Source of the DNA: Selenomonas sp.
GTDB taxonomy: Bacteria > Bacillota > Negativicutes > Selenomonadales > Selenomonadaceae
Reading direction: 5' to 3'
DNA: 64,000 bases
Assembly (NCBI GenBank): GCA_018052705.1
Contig: JAGPMW010000001.1
Coordinates: 1-64,000, forward strand
Part shown: positions 35,096 to 42,894 of the stretch, piece after piece
Numbering within the stretch: the stretch's first letter is position 1
Layout: every line of letters begins with the position of its first letter
Program-made: the position numbers and the translations under genes
The notes under the pieces: generated by a model
The model's database searches: none
What the model was told of the DNA's origin: nothing
Seen by the model: the letters and a program-made list of their open reading frames with translations, nothing else

Positions 35096-36238
35096 TCAAA
35101 ACAGGTTTAAAAATAAATTGTTACTGATATATTTGCTTTTAGCAAAATTTTCTGCCACGTATATAGGATATAGATGATTTGCCCATCTCTTGTCCTTTCC
35201 ATAGCATACAGGATTTCGTTCTCTCAACAAAAATGCAGATAAAATATCTATAAGCTCTGTATCTACGCCATGCTTTATTTCATTCTCCTGAATCAGCTTT
35301 TCCACCTTTACAACGCCGTCAAAGACATTCTGCGTATATTTACTATCCCTTATCCTCAGATACCATACACAAAAATATACACCTTCGCCGGACATCTTAG
35401 ACTCATAGAAACATGCAGGTGTTCTTTCATTTTTTTTCAATTCCGCGATAACTGATGACTTTGTCCCTCCACCTTCCACAAAGCAATTGGTTGGATTAAA
35501 GGATTTCGAAACTCCCAAAACATACTGATAATAGTGTTTCATCTTAGCTTCAGATAAATTCAAGTTCTTATTATCTACAGCTTTATATTCCAATGAGCCG
35601 TCCTTTATCAGGTACGATCTATCTTTGACTTTACCGTCTTTGACCAACTGAATAACAGTTTTTTTCTCCTGTTCTATCATATAATCTTGAATTTTTGCTA
35701 TTCCCTTACTTTCGTACTTGGCATCAGAATCAAGGTTATACGGAAGAATATCCGCTATCTTCAAATTATGACGGGTAATTTTCTCGCTTTTATTCAATTT
35801 TCCCAATAGCTCAAGAGCTTCACGGTCTTTATTGAATTCGCTCCGTAGGGCACTGTTAGGTACAGATACTACAATCTTTGGTTCGAAGAATTCCTTCGAC
35901 ATCTTTCTATTGACTCTTTTACAACAACATATACCAACCTGCCCTGCAATGATAGGATAGACATTGTTATTGTACGTCATATCGTCCACCTTATAGGTAT
36001 GACGTGAGCCGTCAATGAAGTATTTGAACCACGAATCTTGCCTTGATATCATTTGCAAGGTATATGTTAAATCCCTCGGCTTCGTAAAATGCTCTGATTC
36101 ACCAATATTGAGCCATTTTACCTCTCTATCCTTATCATATTCAATTACCCCATTAGTTGCCGTATCATAACAGAATTTATGCGATTGGTATCTTTTCCCA
36201 TGCGTTGCCTTTTCAAGCGTGTCCATTATTCCATTCAT
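35096..36238 (-). CDS. NurA-like nuclease
   Basis: The 380-aa protein shows the spaced motifs of the NurA RNase H-like nuclease fold: Asp76 in YFIDGSRHTYK, a second acidic motif at YLIKDGSLEYK (Asp213), WYLRIRD (292-298), and a C-terminal HLYPIYVAENFAKSKY like the YPxxxxEAxxxAK end of the family. A Cys cluster, GICCCKR, is at 102-108. In archaea NurA and HerA resect DNA ends; in bacteria such pairs occur in defence islands. It is the first gene of the operon, with GAGGTGA 6 bases before the ATG and an extended -10 upstream. Assignment rests on motifs only. Confidence 0.72.
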   Translation of the reverse strand: MNGIMDTLEKATHGKRYQSHKFCYDTATNGVIEYDKDREVKWLNIGESEHFTKPRDLTYTLQMISRQDSWFKYFIDGSRHTYKVDDMTYNNNVYPIIAGQVGICCCKRVNRKMSKEFFEPKIVVSVPNSALRSEFNKDREALELLGKLNKSEKITRHNLKIADILPYNLDSDAKYESKGIAKIQDYMIEQEKKTVIQLVKDGKVKDRSYLIKDGSLEYKAVDNKNLNLSEAKMKHYYQYVLGVSKSFNPTNCFVEGGGTKSSVIAELKKNERTPACFYESKMSGEGVYFCVWYLRIRDSKYTQNVFDGVVKVEKLIQENEIKHGVDTELIDILSAFLLRERNPVCYGKDKRWANHLYPIYVAENFAKSKYISNNLFLNLF

Positions 36239-36284
36239 GGACGCTCACCTCTTGTCCTATTTCTACAAACACTAATCCAATATA

Positions 36285-36293
36285 ATTTTAACA
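36285..36293 (-). promoter_or_regulatory. Extended -10 promoter of the island operon
   Basis: TGTTAAAAT on the minus strand is an extended -10 located about 47 bases before the nurA-like start codon. A TTGACT occurs upstream but at a spacing of 22, too long for a standard -35. Confidence 0.5.
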
Positions 36294-36299
36294 CAGAGA

Positions 36300-36725
36300 G
36301 TATTTGAATTCCAGTCAATATAGAACAAACATGAACAAAGCACCGTTATAACGATGCTCTAGATGAATCACTCTAAAACCGCCTAATATTCGTCCTAAGG
36401 AAGCATGGGTAATATGTATAACATCTATTCAAAATTTTCAAAGGGGTCGAACTTGCCATACTGCTTTTCTTTTCATTAATATTGAGATTTAGATAAGATT
36501 TGGTTATCTATAGATCTGAATATTCCATTATTTTCTATAAGCTAAATACGTCTCCACCATTCATAAGATAAGATTTGGCAAAGATATGTTTGTGTATAAA
36601 TGTTTATCTCATGTTTGTTAGACCATTCCAACAAGTTAGTTGCAGCTACCCTTATTTTTCACAAAAATCCAAACTACCTAACCAATTTCTGTATTACCAT
36701 ATACGAAGTAGTTAGTAGTATCGAC
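36300..36725. other. Non-coding, AT-rich tRNA-proximal end of the island
   Basis: No credible gene is seen on either strand. A 13-bp direct repeat, AGATAAGATTTGG, occurs at 36491-36503 and 36566-36578 (75 bases apart). Such repeats near one end could be arm-type sites for an integrase or a regulator, but there is no direct proof. Confidence 0.5.
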
Positions 36726-36760
36726 AAAAAAAAGACAAGGGATAAACATTACCCCTTGTC
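36726..36760 (-). terminator. Island-borne terminator just after tRNA-Lys
   Basis: On the minus strand GACAAGGG (36760-36753) pairs with CCCTTGTC (36741-36734), followed by T8 (36733-36726). It ends tRNA-Lys transcription 13 bases past the tRNA and insulates the island. Confidence 0.88.
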
Positions 36761-36769
36761 TGTATTGGC

Positions 36770-36848
<79 letters not shown>

Positions 36849-36904
36849 ATAATGTCTAAGCTGCTGCGTACTTTTCAGTTGCGCACCGCTTAACGACAAA
36901 ATAT

Positions 36905-36933
36905 ATATTATCATATCTTATTTTAATCGTCAA
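36905..36933 (-). promoter_or_regulatory. Promoter of tRNA-Lys
   Basis: TTGACG (36933-36928) and TAATAT (36910-36905) are spaced exactly 17 bases on the minus strand, about 57 bases before the tRNA 5' end. Confidence 0.88.
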
Positions 36934-36961
36934 CAGCTTTTTATGTCTGATAAATAATTTC

Positions 36962-37010
36962 TATCACCAACCCCCGGTCATGCCGAAAACATGGCCGGAG
37001 TTTGGTGATA
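36962..37010. terminator. Terminator downstream of the CoA-disulfide reductase gene
   Basis: TATCACCAA pairs with TTGGTGATA at the outer ends, with an inner CGGTCAT/ATGGCCG pairing (one G-U or mismatch). It sits 7 bases after the stop codon; the T tract is weak. Confidence 0.65.
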
Positions 37011-37016
37011 GATTGT

Positions 37017-38684
37017 TTATACGCGCCCCAGTACAGGCGCCGCGTACGTAAAACCGCCCATCAGATTTCGGGCATTGAAGCCATGCTGTTTAAGCATCCG
37101 CTCCATGAAATAGCCATTCATACCGACCTGACAGGAGATAATAATGGGGCAGTCCTTATCAAGCGTGCCCAGCTGATTACGCAGTTTTGGCGCAGGAATG
37201 TTGATAAAACCGGGCAGGTGGCCCCGCTCATACATTACCGACGGGCGCACATCAATCTTCAGCATATTCTGCTCCGTCATAGCCTGCAGTTCCTCAGGAC
37301 GAATCGGATCGGCCAACCCCTGCAGGATGTTGTCAGCTACATAGCCGGCCATATTGACCGGGTCCTTGGCCGATGAAAACGGCGGCGCATAGGAAAGTTC
37401 AAGGTCCATCAGATCTTCGATTGTTCCCTGTTGGCGAATGATGGCAGCAAGTACATCAATTCTTTTATCTACACCTTCCTGACCGACAGCCTGCGCCCCG
37501 AGGACCCGCCCATCTGAGAGCCTAAAAATCACCTTAAGGGCAAAGTTCGTGGCACCAGGGTAATACCCGGCATGTGAAGCAGGGTAGGTAATGGTAAAGC
37601 GATAGTCTTTGCCATAAACCAGTCCTTCTTTTCGCAGGGTACGTTCATTCTTGCCCGTCGCTGCCGCAATGAGAGAAAAGACTTTGAGAATGGAACTGCC
37701 CTGAACCCCATGATATTCCCGCTGCAAGCCGGCAATATTGTCAGCCGCCAGACGCCCCTGCCGATTGGCAGGCCCGGCGAGCGGCAGTGCCATCTTGTTT
37801 CCCGTCTGATGATCGATAGTCATCACCGCATCACCGACAGCATAGACATCGGGGGCGTTCGTCCGCATAAATTTATCAACCACGATATGACCACGGTCTG
37901 TCAGTAAAATGCCGCTGTCCTGCAGAAAAGCGGTATCAGGCCGAACGCCAATGGCAAGAACCACAAAATCTGCTGGCAGCCGCTGGCCGTCGCCGAGCTC
38001 TACAGTTACCGTTCCATCAGCCTGATGCTGAAATTCTTTTACGCCATTCTGCAGAATGAGCGCGATGCCGTTCTGACGCAGCTCAGCTTCGGCCTGCCCA
38101 ATCATATCGGTATCAAAAGGAGCCAGAATATGTGGTGCAGCTTCAACGATAGTGACCGTCAGGCCGCGGGCACGCAAATTCTCGGCTACTTCCACACCGA
38201 TAAAGCCGCCGCCTACAACAACAGCCCGCCCAGCCTTGCCGCGCTGCTGCGCCAGTGAAAACAATCGGTCTGCATCCGGTACATTGCGCAGACTGACGAT
38301 ATTTTCGTTCTCGATTCCCGGGATGGGCGGCCGGAGCGGTTGTGCCCCCGGTGAGAGCAGCAGCGAATCGTAGCTTTCTTCATACTCTTTGCCTGCGTTT
38401 CTGATGGTCAAGACCTTTGCCTGCGTATCAATATGGACAACTTCGCTGTCCACTCGCACATCAACGGCGAATAACCCGCGGAATTTATCTGGGGACATGA
38501 CCAGAAGTTCCTCACGATTGGTAATCACACCGCCAATGTAATAGGGAAGTCCGCAGTTGGCAAAAGAAACATTCGGTCCCTTCTCAAGCAGGATAACCTC
38601 GGCTGATTCGTCAAGACGTCTGAGTCTGGCAGCAGCGGTCGCACCACCTGCTACACCACCAACAATCACATATTTTTTTGACAT
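37017..38684 (-). CDS. CoA-disulfide reductase fused to a rhodanese domain
   Basis: The 555-aa flavoprotein has FAD and NAD(P)H Rossmann motifs (VIVGGVAGGATAAARLRRL; AVVVGGGFIGVEVAENL) and the single active-site Cys44 in NVSFANCGLPYYIGG, the CoADR signature. Residues about 455-555 form a rhodanese domain with Cys in IISCQVGMNGYFMERML. CoADR-rhodanese proteins reduce CoA disulfides, persulfides or polysulfides, in the cytosol. It is the last gene of a four-gene unit with an ArsR sensor, a ferredoxin and an Fe-S membrane protein, suggesting a role in sulfane-sulfur or thiol redox balance. Confidence 0.9.
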   Translation of the reverse strand: MSKKYVIVGGVAGGATAAARLRRLDESAEVILLEKGPNVSFANCGLPYYIGGVITNREELLVMSPDKFRGLFAVDVRVDSEVVHIDTQAKVLTIRNAGKEYEESYDSLLLSPGAQPLRPPIPGIENENIVSLRNVPDADRLFSLAQQRGKAGRAVVVGGGFIGVEVAENLRARGLTVTIVEAAPHILAPFDTDMIGQAEAELRQNGIALILQNGVKEFQHQADGTVTVELGDGQRLPADFVVLAIGVRPDTAFLQDSGILLTDRGHIVVDKFMRTNAPDVYAVGDAVMTIDHQTGNKMALPLAGPANRQGRLAADNIAGLQREYHGVQGSSILKVFSLIAAATGKNERTLRKEGLVYGKDYRFTITYPASHAGYYPGATNFALKVIFRLSDGRVLGAQAVGQEGVDKRIDVLAAIIRQQGTIEDLMDLELSYAPPFSSAKDPVNMAGYVADNILQGLADPIRPEELQAMTEQNMLKIDVRPSVMYERGHLPGFINIPAPKLRNQLGTLDKDCPIIISCQVGMNGYFMERMLKQHGFNARNLMGGFTYAAPVLGRV

Positions 38685-38689
38685 AGAAA

Positions 38690-39298
38690 TTACTCCTTCC
38701 TATCAATAGTTGACGCGTCGAGTTCTGCACCCTTATCGCTTTTAGCCCGGCAGATAAGCTGGGTCATTGTCCCCATCGGACAATATACGCACCATGATCG
38801 CGGACGATAGAGCAGCATCGTAAGTATACCAATCAGAGCAGATGTAAGCATCAGACTGTAAAGGCCAAAGGCAAACTGAGCCGCAGCGGGAGAAATCCCG
38901 GCACGATAAGCCCAATTCCAGGGAACCTCAATACTCCAGAACAAGGTGACTACCTCCCGCAGAGAGGAAACCCCGCTAAAAACCAGATAGGTTGTGTAGA
39001 TTACCTGACCGAACATAATCAGAAAAAAGGCCAGGAAGCCATAACGAAACCAGCGGCTCTTTAGCCAAGCCGGCATGTCACGGCGACGGGAAAATCCCAG
39101 CTGGCTGCCCAGCATGCGCAGCAACTGTCCACGATCACAGTAACGGTTGCAAAAAGCTTTATTCCCAAAACCGATGGCAAAAACAAACGGCAGGCAGAAA
39201 CTAATCATTCCGAGCCAGGCAAAAGCAATATTAAAGAACCCCAGGATAAAATACAGGACCGACCAGATCCAAAGATAATGATACCAGCGATGTTTCAT
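38690..39298 (-). CDS. NapH/YccM-like 4Fe-4S membrane protein
   Basis: The 202-aa protein has about five membrane helices and two cysteine clusters on the same side, FCNRYCDRGQLL and WCVYCPMGTMTQLIC, like the polyferredoxin-type electron carriers NapH and YccM but without separate ferredoxin domains. It probably relays electrons between the membrane and the small ferredoxin encoded upstream. The ATG at 39298 overlaps the ferredoxin stop (ATGA) with GGAGGTG before it; the longer frame to 39346 has no support. The CoADR gene follows after 5 bases. Confidence 0.82.
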   Translation of the reverse strand: MKHRWYHYLWIWSVLYFILGFFNIAFAWLGMISFCLPFVFAIGFGNKAFCNRYCDRGQLLRMLGSQLGFSRRRDMPAWLKSRWFRYGFLAFFLIMFGQVIYTTYLVFSGVSSLREVVTLFWSIEVPWNWAYRAGISPAAAQFAFGLYSLMLTSALIGILTMLLYRPRSWCVYCPMGTMTQLICRAKSDKGAELDASTIDRKE

Positions 39299-39495
39299 GC
39301 CGTCACCTCCAGCCGGATAATCGAAGCCGGACATTCCCGGACACAACGGCCACAGCCCACACAGCGGCTGAGATCGATCCGGGCAAAACAGCCCTGATCA
39401 ATCTGAATAGCCTCACGAGGACATACATCAACACAGCTGCCACAGGCAACACAGTCGGACGGATCAAGTACAGCATGTTTTCTTATCTTTACCAT
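39295..39495 (-). CDS. 2[4Fe-4S] ferredoxin
   Basis: The 66-aa protein has two complete cluster motifs, CVACGSCVDVCP and CVGCGRCVRECP, each with the fourth Cys followed by Pro. It is a typical clostridial-type dicluster ferredoxin. It overlaps the ArsR gene end by 7 bases and the Fe-S membrane protein start by 4 bases, so it is translated with them. It likely serves as electron donor or acceptor for that membrane protein or the CoADR-rhodanese protein. Confidence 0.93.
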   Translation of the reverse strand: MVKIRKHAVLDPSDCVACGSCVDVCPREAIQIDQGCFARIDLSRCVGCGRCVRECPASIIRLEVTA

Positions 39496-39803
39496 AATGC
39501 TCCTCCTTCATTTCCACCCTCCCGGGGACTAAATAAACTGGCGAGTATTTTCTTGACCCGTTCATCCTTGAGCCGGTATGTAATTTCCAATCCGTGCCGT
39601 TCCCCCTCAATGATACCAGCCTGACGAAGCCTGCTTAAATGCTGGGAAACCGTAGATTGCGGCGTATCCAGACAGTTCTGAATGTGCGTGACATTGCAGC
39701 AGCCATTGCGCCATAGTCCGCGAACAATACAAAGCCTTACTGGATGCGCGATTACTTTGAGAAGATCCGCCTGTCTTTGCAGCTGATCCATATCTTTTAT
39801 CAT
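39489..39803 (-). CDS. ArsR-family regulator with cysteine-rich sensing region
   Basis: The 104-aa winged helix-turn-helix protein has the ArsR core KVIAHPVRLCIVRGL and TPQSTVSQHLSRLRQAGIIEGER. Cysteines at 25, 35, 36 and 44 (NGCCNVTHIQNCLDTP) cluster near the helix before the recognition helix. Such cysteines sense thiol, persulfide or metal signals in related regulators; given the CoADR and rhodanese genes in the same unit, sulfane sulfur is plausible (inference). The ATG at 39803 has GGAGGTG 6 bases upstream; upstream codons are rejected because they overlap the operator. Confidence 0.87.
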   Translation of the reverse strand: MIKDMDQLQRQADLLKVIAHPVRLCIVRGLWRNGCCNVTHIQNCLDTPQSTVSQHLSRLRQAGIIEGERHGLEITYRLKDERVKKILASLFSPREGGNEGGALW

Positions 39804-39822
39804 AGTCAACACCTCCACCACT

Positions 39823-39851
39823 ATATTAATATATTTGAATATATTAATCAA
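39823..39851 (-). promoter_or_regulatory. Promoter with perfect operator for the ArsR-CoADR operon
   Basis: TTGATT (39851-39846) and TAATAT (39828-39823) are spaced 17 bases. The spacer is filled by a perfect inverted repeat, arms ATTAATATATT and AATATATTAAT with a 2-base centre (39825-39848). This is the standard place for ArsR autorepression. Confidence 0.85.
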
Positions 39852-39916
39852 TAGCTTGAAAAAATATCTCCTAGTCCAGCAGATATTTTCTATTCTTGTT
39901 AACGAAGATCCGATTT

Positions 39917-40792
39917 TCAGAGCAGCGAATACAAGAGTGCTACATTATCGGTATCGTACTCGATCTGTTCCGACCAGCGGCGCAGGGATTCGTGAAGGTC
40001 TCCTATTGCCAGACTGGCTAACACGATAAAATCGGTATTGAGACAGGCAAAGGATAAGACCTGCGTTAGACCTACAGCAGCAGCCTGTTCCAGCTGACGA
40101 TACAGGATATAATGAAAGATCCGGTTGAAGCGGCCGCTGTCAATCCGGGCCGCTGGGAATGACTCGATGAAACCGGGAAGACCACTCTCAGTCTCAGTCA
40201 ATAATTGCTGCCAGGCTTCATCAATCGGTTCAGTCCGCGCCAGACAATTGAGCACAAACTGTGCGTCGTCGCGCGTAAACGCTGCTTCATATTGCAGCTC
40301 CGCCACGGGGACGGAGACTCCAAGCCCTTTCAGCAGGGCTGGCAGATCGAGAAACGGACCCGCAGCCTGTCCATCAGGCAGCAGCTGACCAAATCGTAAT
40401 GGAGCGTCTGTACTCAGTAATAACTCAACGGTCTTTTCACAGCTAAGACCAGTACCGGCTAACTCATAGTTCCCAACATACGTGAAGAACCGCGGATGCA
40501 TCGTGCAAATCACGCACAGGTTTTCTTCACTCGTTTCATGGATAATCTGACACAGACCATCCGTCTGCAGAAACGGACACTTCCCCGCTTCATCCATCCG
40601 GAAGCAGCTGGCTTCCCCGCGGGTCAGCATATTCTGCCACAGCAGCTCCCCCATAGGGCCTTCCAGCGACTGATAACGCGCTGCGGTTTCCTTGTCAATA
40701 TCAATTTCCCAGCCGCGGCAGCAGCTATGCTGACATTGCCCGGCCTTACAGGCAAAATCCGGGTAAAATTCTGGTATGATTGTCTCTATCAT
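39917..40792 (-). CDS. fliB: FliB-family flagellin lysine N-methylase-like protein
   Basis: The 291-aa protein has the FliB cysteine pattern: CKAGQCQHSCCRGW near residue 15, FRMDEAGKCPFLQTDGLCQI and NLCVICTMHPRFF, which probably hold an Fe-S cluster, plus GTGLSCEKTVELLL. The family methylates lysines of flagellin, though many members lie away from flagellar genes and may have other targets. The ATG at 40792 has GGAGG 6 bases upstream. It is monocistronic. No flagellar gene is in the window. Confidence 0.85.
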   Translation of the reverse strand: MIETIIPEFYPDFACKAGQCQHSCCRGWEIDIDKETAARYQSLEGPMGELLWQNMLTRGEASCFRMDEAGKCPFLQTDGLCQIIHETSEENLCVICTMHPRFFTYVGNYELAGTGLSCEKTVELLLSTDAPLRFGQLLPDGQAAGPFLDLPALLKGLGVSVPVAELQYEAAFTRDDAQFVLNCLARTEPIDEAWQQLLTETESGLPGFIESFPAARIDSGRFNRIFHYILYRQLEQAAAVGLTQVLSFACLNTDFIVLASLAIGDLHESLRRWSEQIEYDTDNVALLYSLL

Positions 40793-40829
40793 GGACGGCC
40801 TCCATATGTTCATTTATTTTAGGAATGAA

Positions 40830-40877
40830 AGAACGCCAGCAGGACAAGCAATCTCTGCTTTGACCTGCTGACGCTCT
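40830..40877. terminator. Intrinsic terminator after the 40894 gene
   Basis: GAACGCCAGCAGGAC (40831-40845) pairs with the GACCTGCTGACGCTC arm (40862-40876; a few G-U or mismatched pairs), with pyrimidine/T tracts outside. Confidence 0.75.
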
Positions 40878-40893
40878 TTATTATATCATTCGC

Positions 40894-41313
40894 TTACAAA
40901 TTATTCAGAGACTTGGCCAGCTCAATCTCGACCTGTGTTGTCGGACGGCTGCAAAGTCGGTGGACATCCTTGGCAAACTTCTCAAAGGTTTCGGGGAGAT
41001 CCTTCTGGTCAAACTCAATCTCGCCATTCACACTTTCGGTAAAATGATCCATAAAGTCCTGCCAGCCTTCCTCTGATGCCCGGCTGATGGCTGCTTCTAC
41101 AGCTTCCTTGCTCTGTTCGGACTGCCGCAGCTTGTCCCAGCCATATGTCACCTGGCCGCTATAACGGATGAACTCCGCAAAATGATGAATCCGGGACTCT
41201 TCTTCATCTGATATGTATCCTTCTTCCGTTGGATCATACGCGGGTGATTTTTTCGGATGAAGGGTCAGGTACAGATGCATAAAGGCGTAGCCCAAATCCG
41301 TGTTAAATTTCAT
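40894..41313 (-). CDS. Hypothetical acidic protein, 139 aa
   Basis: I do not recognise this family. The product is soluble and acidic, with a likely helical fold and no signal peptide: MKFNTDLGYAFMHLYLTLHP, then DEEESRIHHFAEFIRYSG and a tail of FEKFAKDVHRLCSRPTTQVE. Only one cysteine is present. GGAGATGAG precedes the ATG and a terminator follows the stop, so it is a real monocistronic gene. It lies between fliB and ndh, neither of which suggests a function. Confidence 0.65.
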   Translation of the reverse strand: MKFNTDLGYAFMHLYLTLHPKKSPAYDPTEEGYISDEEESRIHHFAEFIRYSGQVTYGWDKLRQSEQSKEAVEAAISRASEEGWQDFMDHFTESVNGEIEFDQKDLPETFEKFAKDVHRLCSRPTTQVEIELAKSLNNL

Positions 41314-41413
41314 TTATCTCATCTCCATAGAATATCTTTAATCGATCGGTTCGTACATCTAAGATTGATAGTATCCTGCTTTCAGGATATCGGATATTCT
41401 GAAGATTGTCAAC

Positions 41414-42673
41414 TCAGCGGTTGATGAGAATGCGCGAAAGCCGGGTATTATGCAGATAGTTCCACATCCATTTCAGCGAAACCGTCAGGTTCGCATAGGT
41501 ACCAGCGAGTTTGAAGAGATGAACCCAAAGCCAGGCCGACCAGGCAAAAAAGCCGGTCATGCTGATGCTGCCAGTATAAAGGACTGCTGCCCCACGGCCA
41601 ATGGTTGCCATCGCTCCCATATCCCGATAGGAAAAGTTTTCCTGTGAGACACCCTCAATCCGGCGAATGATATTTTTGGCACAAAGCTCAGCTTCTTTCA
41701 TCGCAACCGGCGCAACAGTTGCCAGCGGGCGCTCGCCCTCTTTTTGAACAAAGCTGGCGCAGTCACCAATAGCATAGACATCACGGAGCCCCTTGATGGC
41801 GAGATTCTTCTGGACAATGATGCGGCCATCACGGGCAGCTTCCCCGCCCAGTTTGGCCATGATCGGTGATGCTTTGACACCTGCGGCCCAAATCACGGTA
41901 CGGGACGGAATCTGTTCACCACTCTTGAGTTTTACGGTGTGCCCATCGTAGTCGACAACAGCTGTACTCAGGCGAACATCTACCTTCTTCTCCTGAAGGA
42001 TTGCCACGGTCTTATTGCGCAGCTTCTCCGGCATCATTGCCAGTACGCGGTCTGTCCCCTCCATCAGTTTGATATCGACTTCGTCAAAGTTCAGCTTATG
42101 ATAATCCCGCCGCATCGACTGATAGATCAGCTCAGAAATCGCCCCGGCTTCCTCAACTCCGGTCGGTCCGCCGCCTACGCAGATAAAGGTCAGCAGCTCC
42201 CGACGTTTGGCCGTATCCGGTTCCTGCTCAGCCCGCTCCAGACAAGAGATAATCTGATTGCGGATGGCAATCGCCTCAGTCATGGTCTTCATGGGGAAGG
42301 AATGACGCTCAACGGCCTCCATGCCGAAATAATTCGTCGTAGCCCCGGCGGCTACAATCAGGTAGTCATACTCGACCACGCCATTATCAGTAATGACCTT
42401 CTTGCTGTCCGTATCAAAATCCTGCACTTCACCAAGGAAGAAGTTGACATTGGGGTAATCGCGGAAAAACTCCCGGACAGGATAGGCAATCTCGCTCTCA
42501 GCGAGAACCGCCGTCGACACCTGATACAGAAGCGGCGGGAACAGCTGATAGTTGTTCCGGTCAACGATCGTCACGTCTACATCCTTATCTGCCAATACCT
42601 GCGCCACACGTACGCCGCCAATGCCAGCACCAATGATAACCACTCTTGAATTCGTTTCTTTCATTTCTGACAT
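41414..42673 (-). CDS. ndh: Type II NADH dehydrogenase (NDH-2)
   Basis: The 419-aa flavoprotein passes electrons from NADH to quinone at the inner membrane face without pumping protons. It has the FAD motif VVIIGAGIGGVRVAQVL, the NAD motif ICVGGGPTGVEEAGAI, the VYAIGDCASF FAD-binding end motif, and a C-terminal amphipathic region (FFAWSAWLWVHLFKLAG) for membrane binding. NDH-2 typical PLLYQVSTAVL is present near residue 50. The ATG at 42673 has GGGAGGG upstream. Its promoter carries a CRP/FNR-like box, suggesting control by redox or energy state. Confidence 0.92.
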   Translation of the reverse strand: MSEMKETNSRVVIIGAGIGGVRVAQVLADKDVDVTIVDRNNYQLFPPLLYQVSTAVLAESEIAYPVREFFRDYPNVNFFLGEVQDFDTDSKKVITDNGVVEYDYLIVAAGATTNYFGMEAVERHSFPMKTMTEAIAIRNQIISCLERAEQEPDTAKRRELLTFICVGGGPTGVEEAGAISELIYQSMRRDYHKLNFDEVDIKLMEGTDRVLAMMPEKLRNKTVAILQEKKVDVRLSTAVVDYDGHTVKLKSGEQIPSRTVIWAAGVKASPIMAKLGGEAARDGRIIVQKNLAIKGLRDVYAIGDCASFVQKEGERPLATVAPVAMKEAELCAKNIIRRIEGVSQENFSYRDMGAMATIGRGAAVLYTGSISMTGFFAWSAWLWVHLFKLAGTYANLTVSLKWMWNYLHNTRLSRILINR

Positions 42674-42715
42674 GATAAACCCTCCCAGTCGTATTGTTAT
42701 CAATTTCACAAGTTC

Positions 42716-42758
42716 ATTATAACGCTATATTCTGGCAATTCAAGTGAAATCGATCACA
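42716..42758 (-). promoter_or_regulatory. ndh promoter with class II CRP/FNR-like site
   Basis: TTGAAT (42743-42738) and TATAAT (42721-42716) are 16 bases apart on the minus strand. Directly upstream lies TGTGA-N6-TCACT (42758-42743), nine of ten matches to the CRP-type half-sites. Its centre is about 41.5 bases before the likely start at 42709, the standard class II activator position. Confidence 0.7.
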
Positions 42759-42840
42759 ATCCACTATTGAACTTTTTCATAAACAAATAGGTTATGCCAA
42801 TACCCCATGCATAACTATAGTTTATAAGAATAGTCCATAA

Positions 42841-42877
42841 AAAAAGCGCGTTTCACTACTGTGAATACGCGCTTTTT
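42841..42877. terminator. Intrinsic terminator downstream of csrA
   Basis: AAAAAGCGCGT (42841-42851) pairs with ACGCGCTTTTT (42867-42877), with an inner TTCAC/GTGAA pairing. A strong terminator 18 bases after the csrA stop. Confidence 0.92.
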
Positions 42878-42894
42878 ACCCTGATCCTATATCC

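Noticed and set aside
36409-36483. A 24-codon frame starting MGNMYNIYSK on the plus strand
   Set aside because: Its possible ribosome site (AAGGAA) is only 2 bases from the ATG, and the product has no distinctive feature.
36300-36725. CRISPR array or retron RNA in the gene-free island end
   Set aside because: Only one 13-bp repeat pair is present, with no repeat-spacer pattern, no Cas gene and no reverse transcriptase. Nothing elsewhere in the window resembles a CRISPR array.
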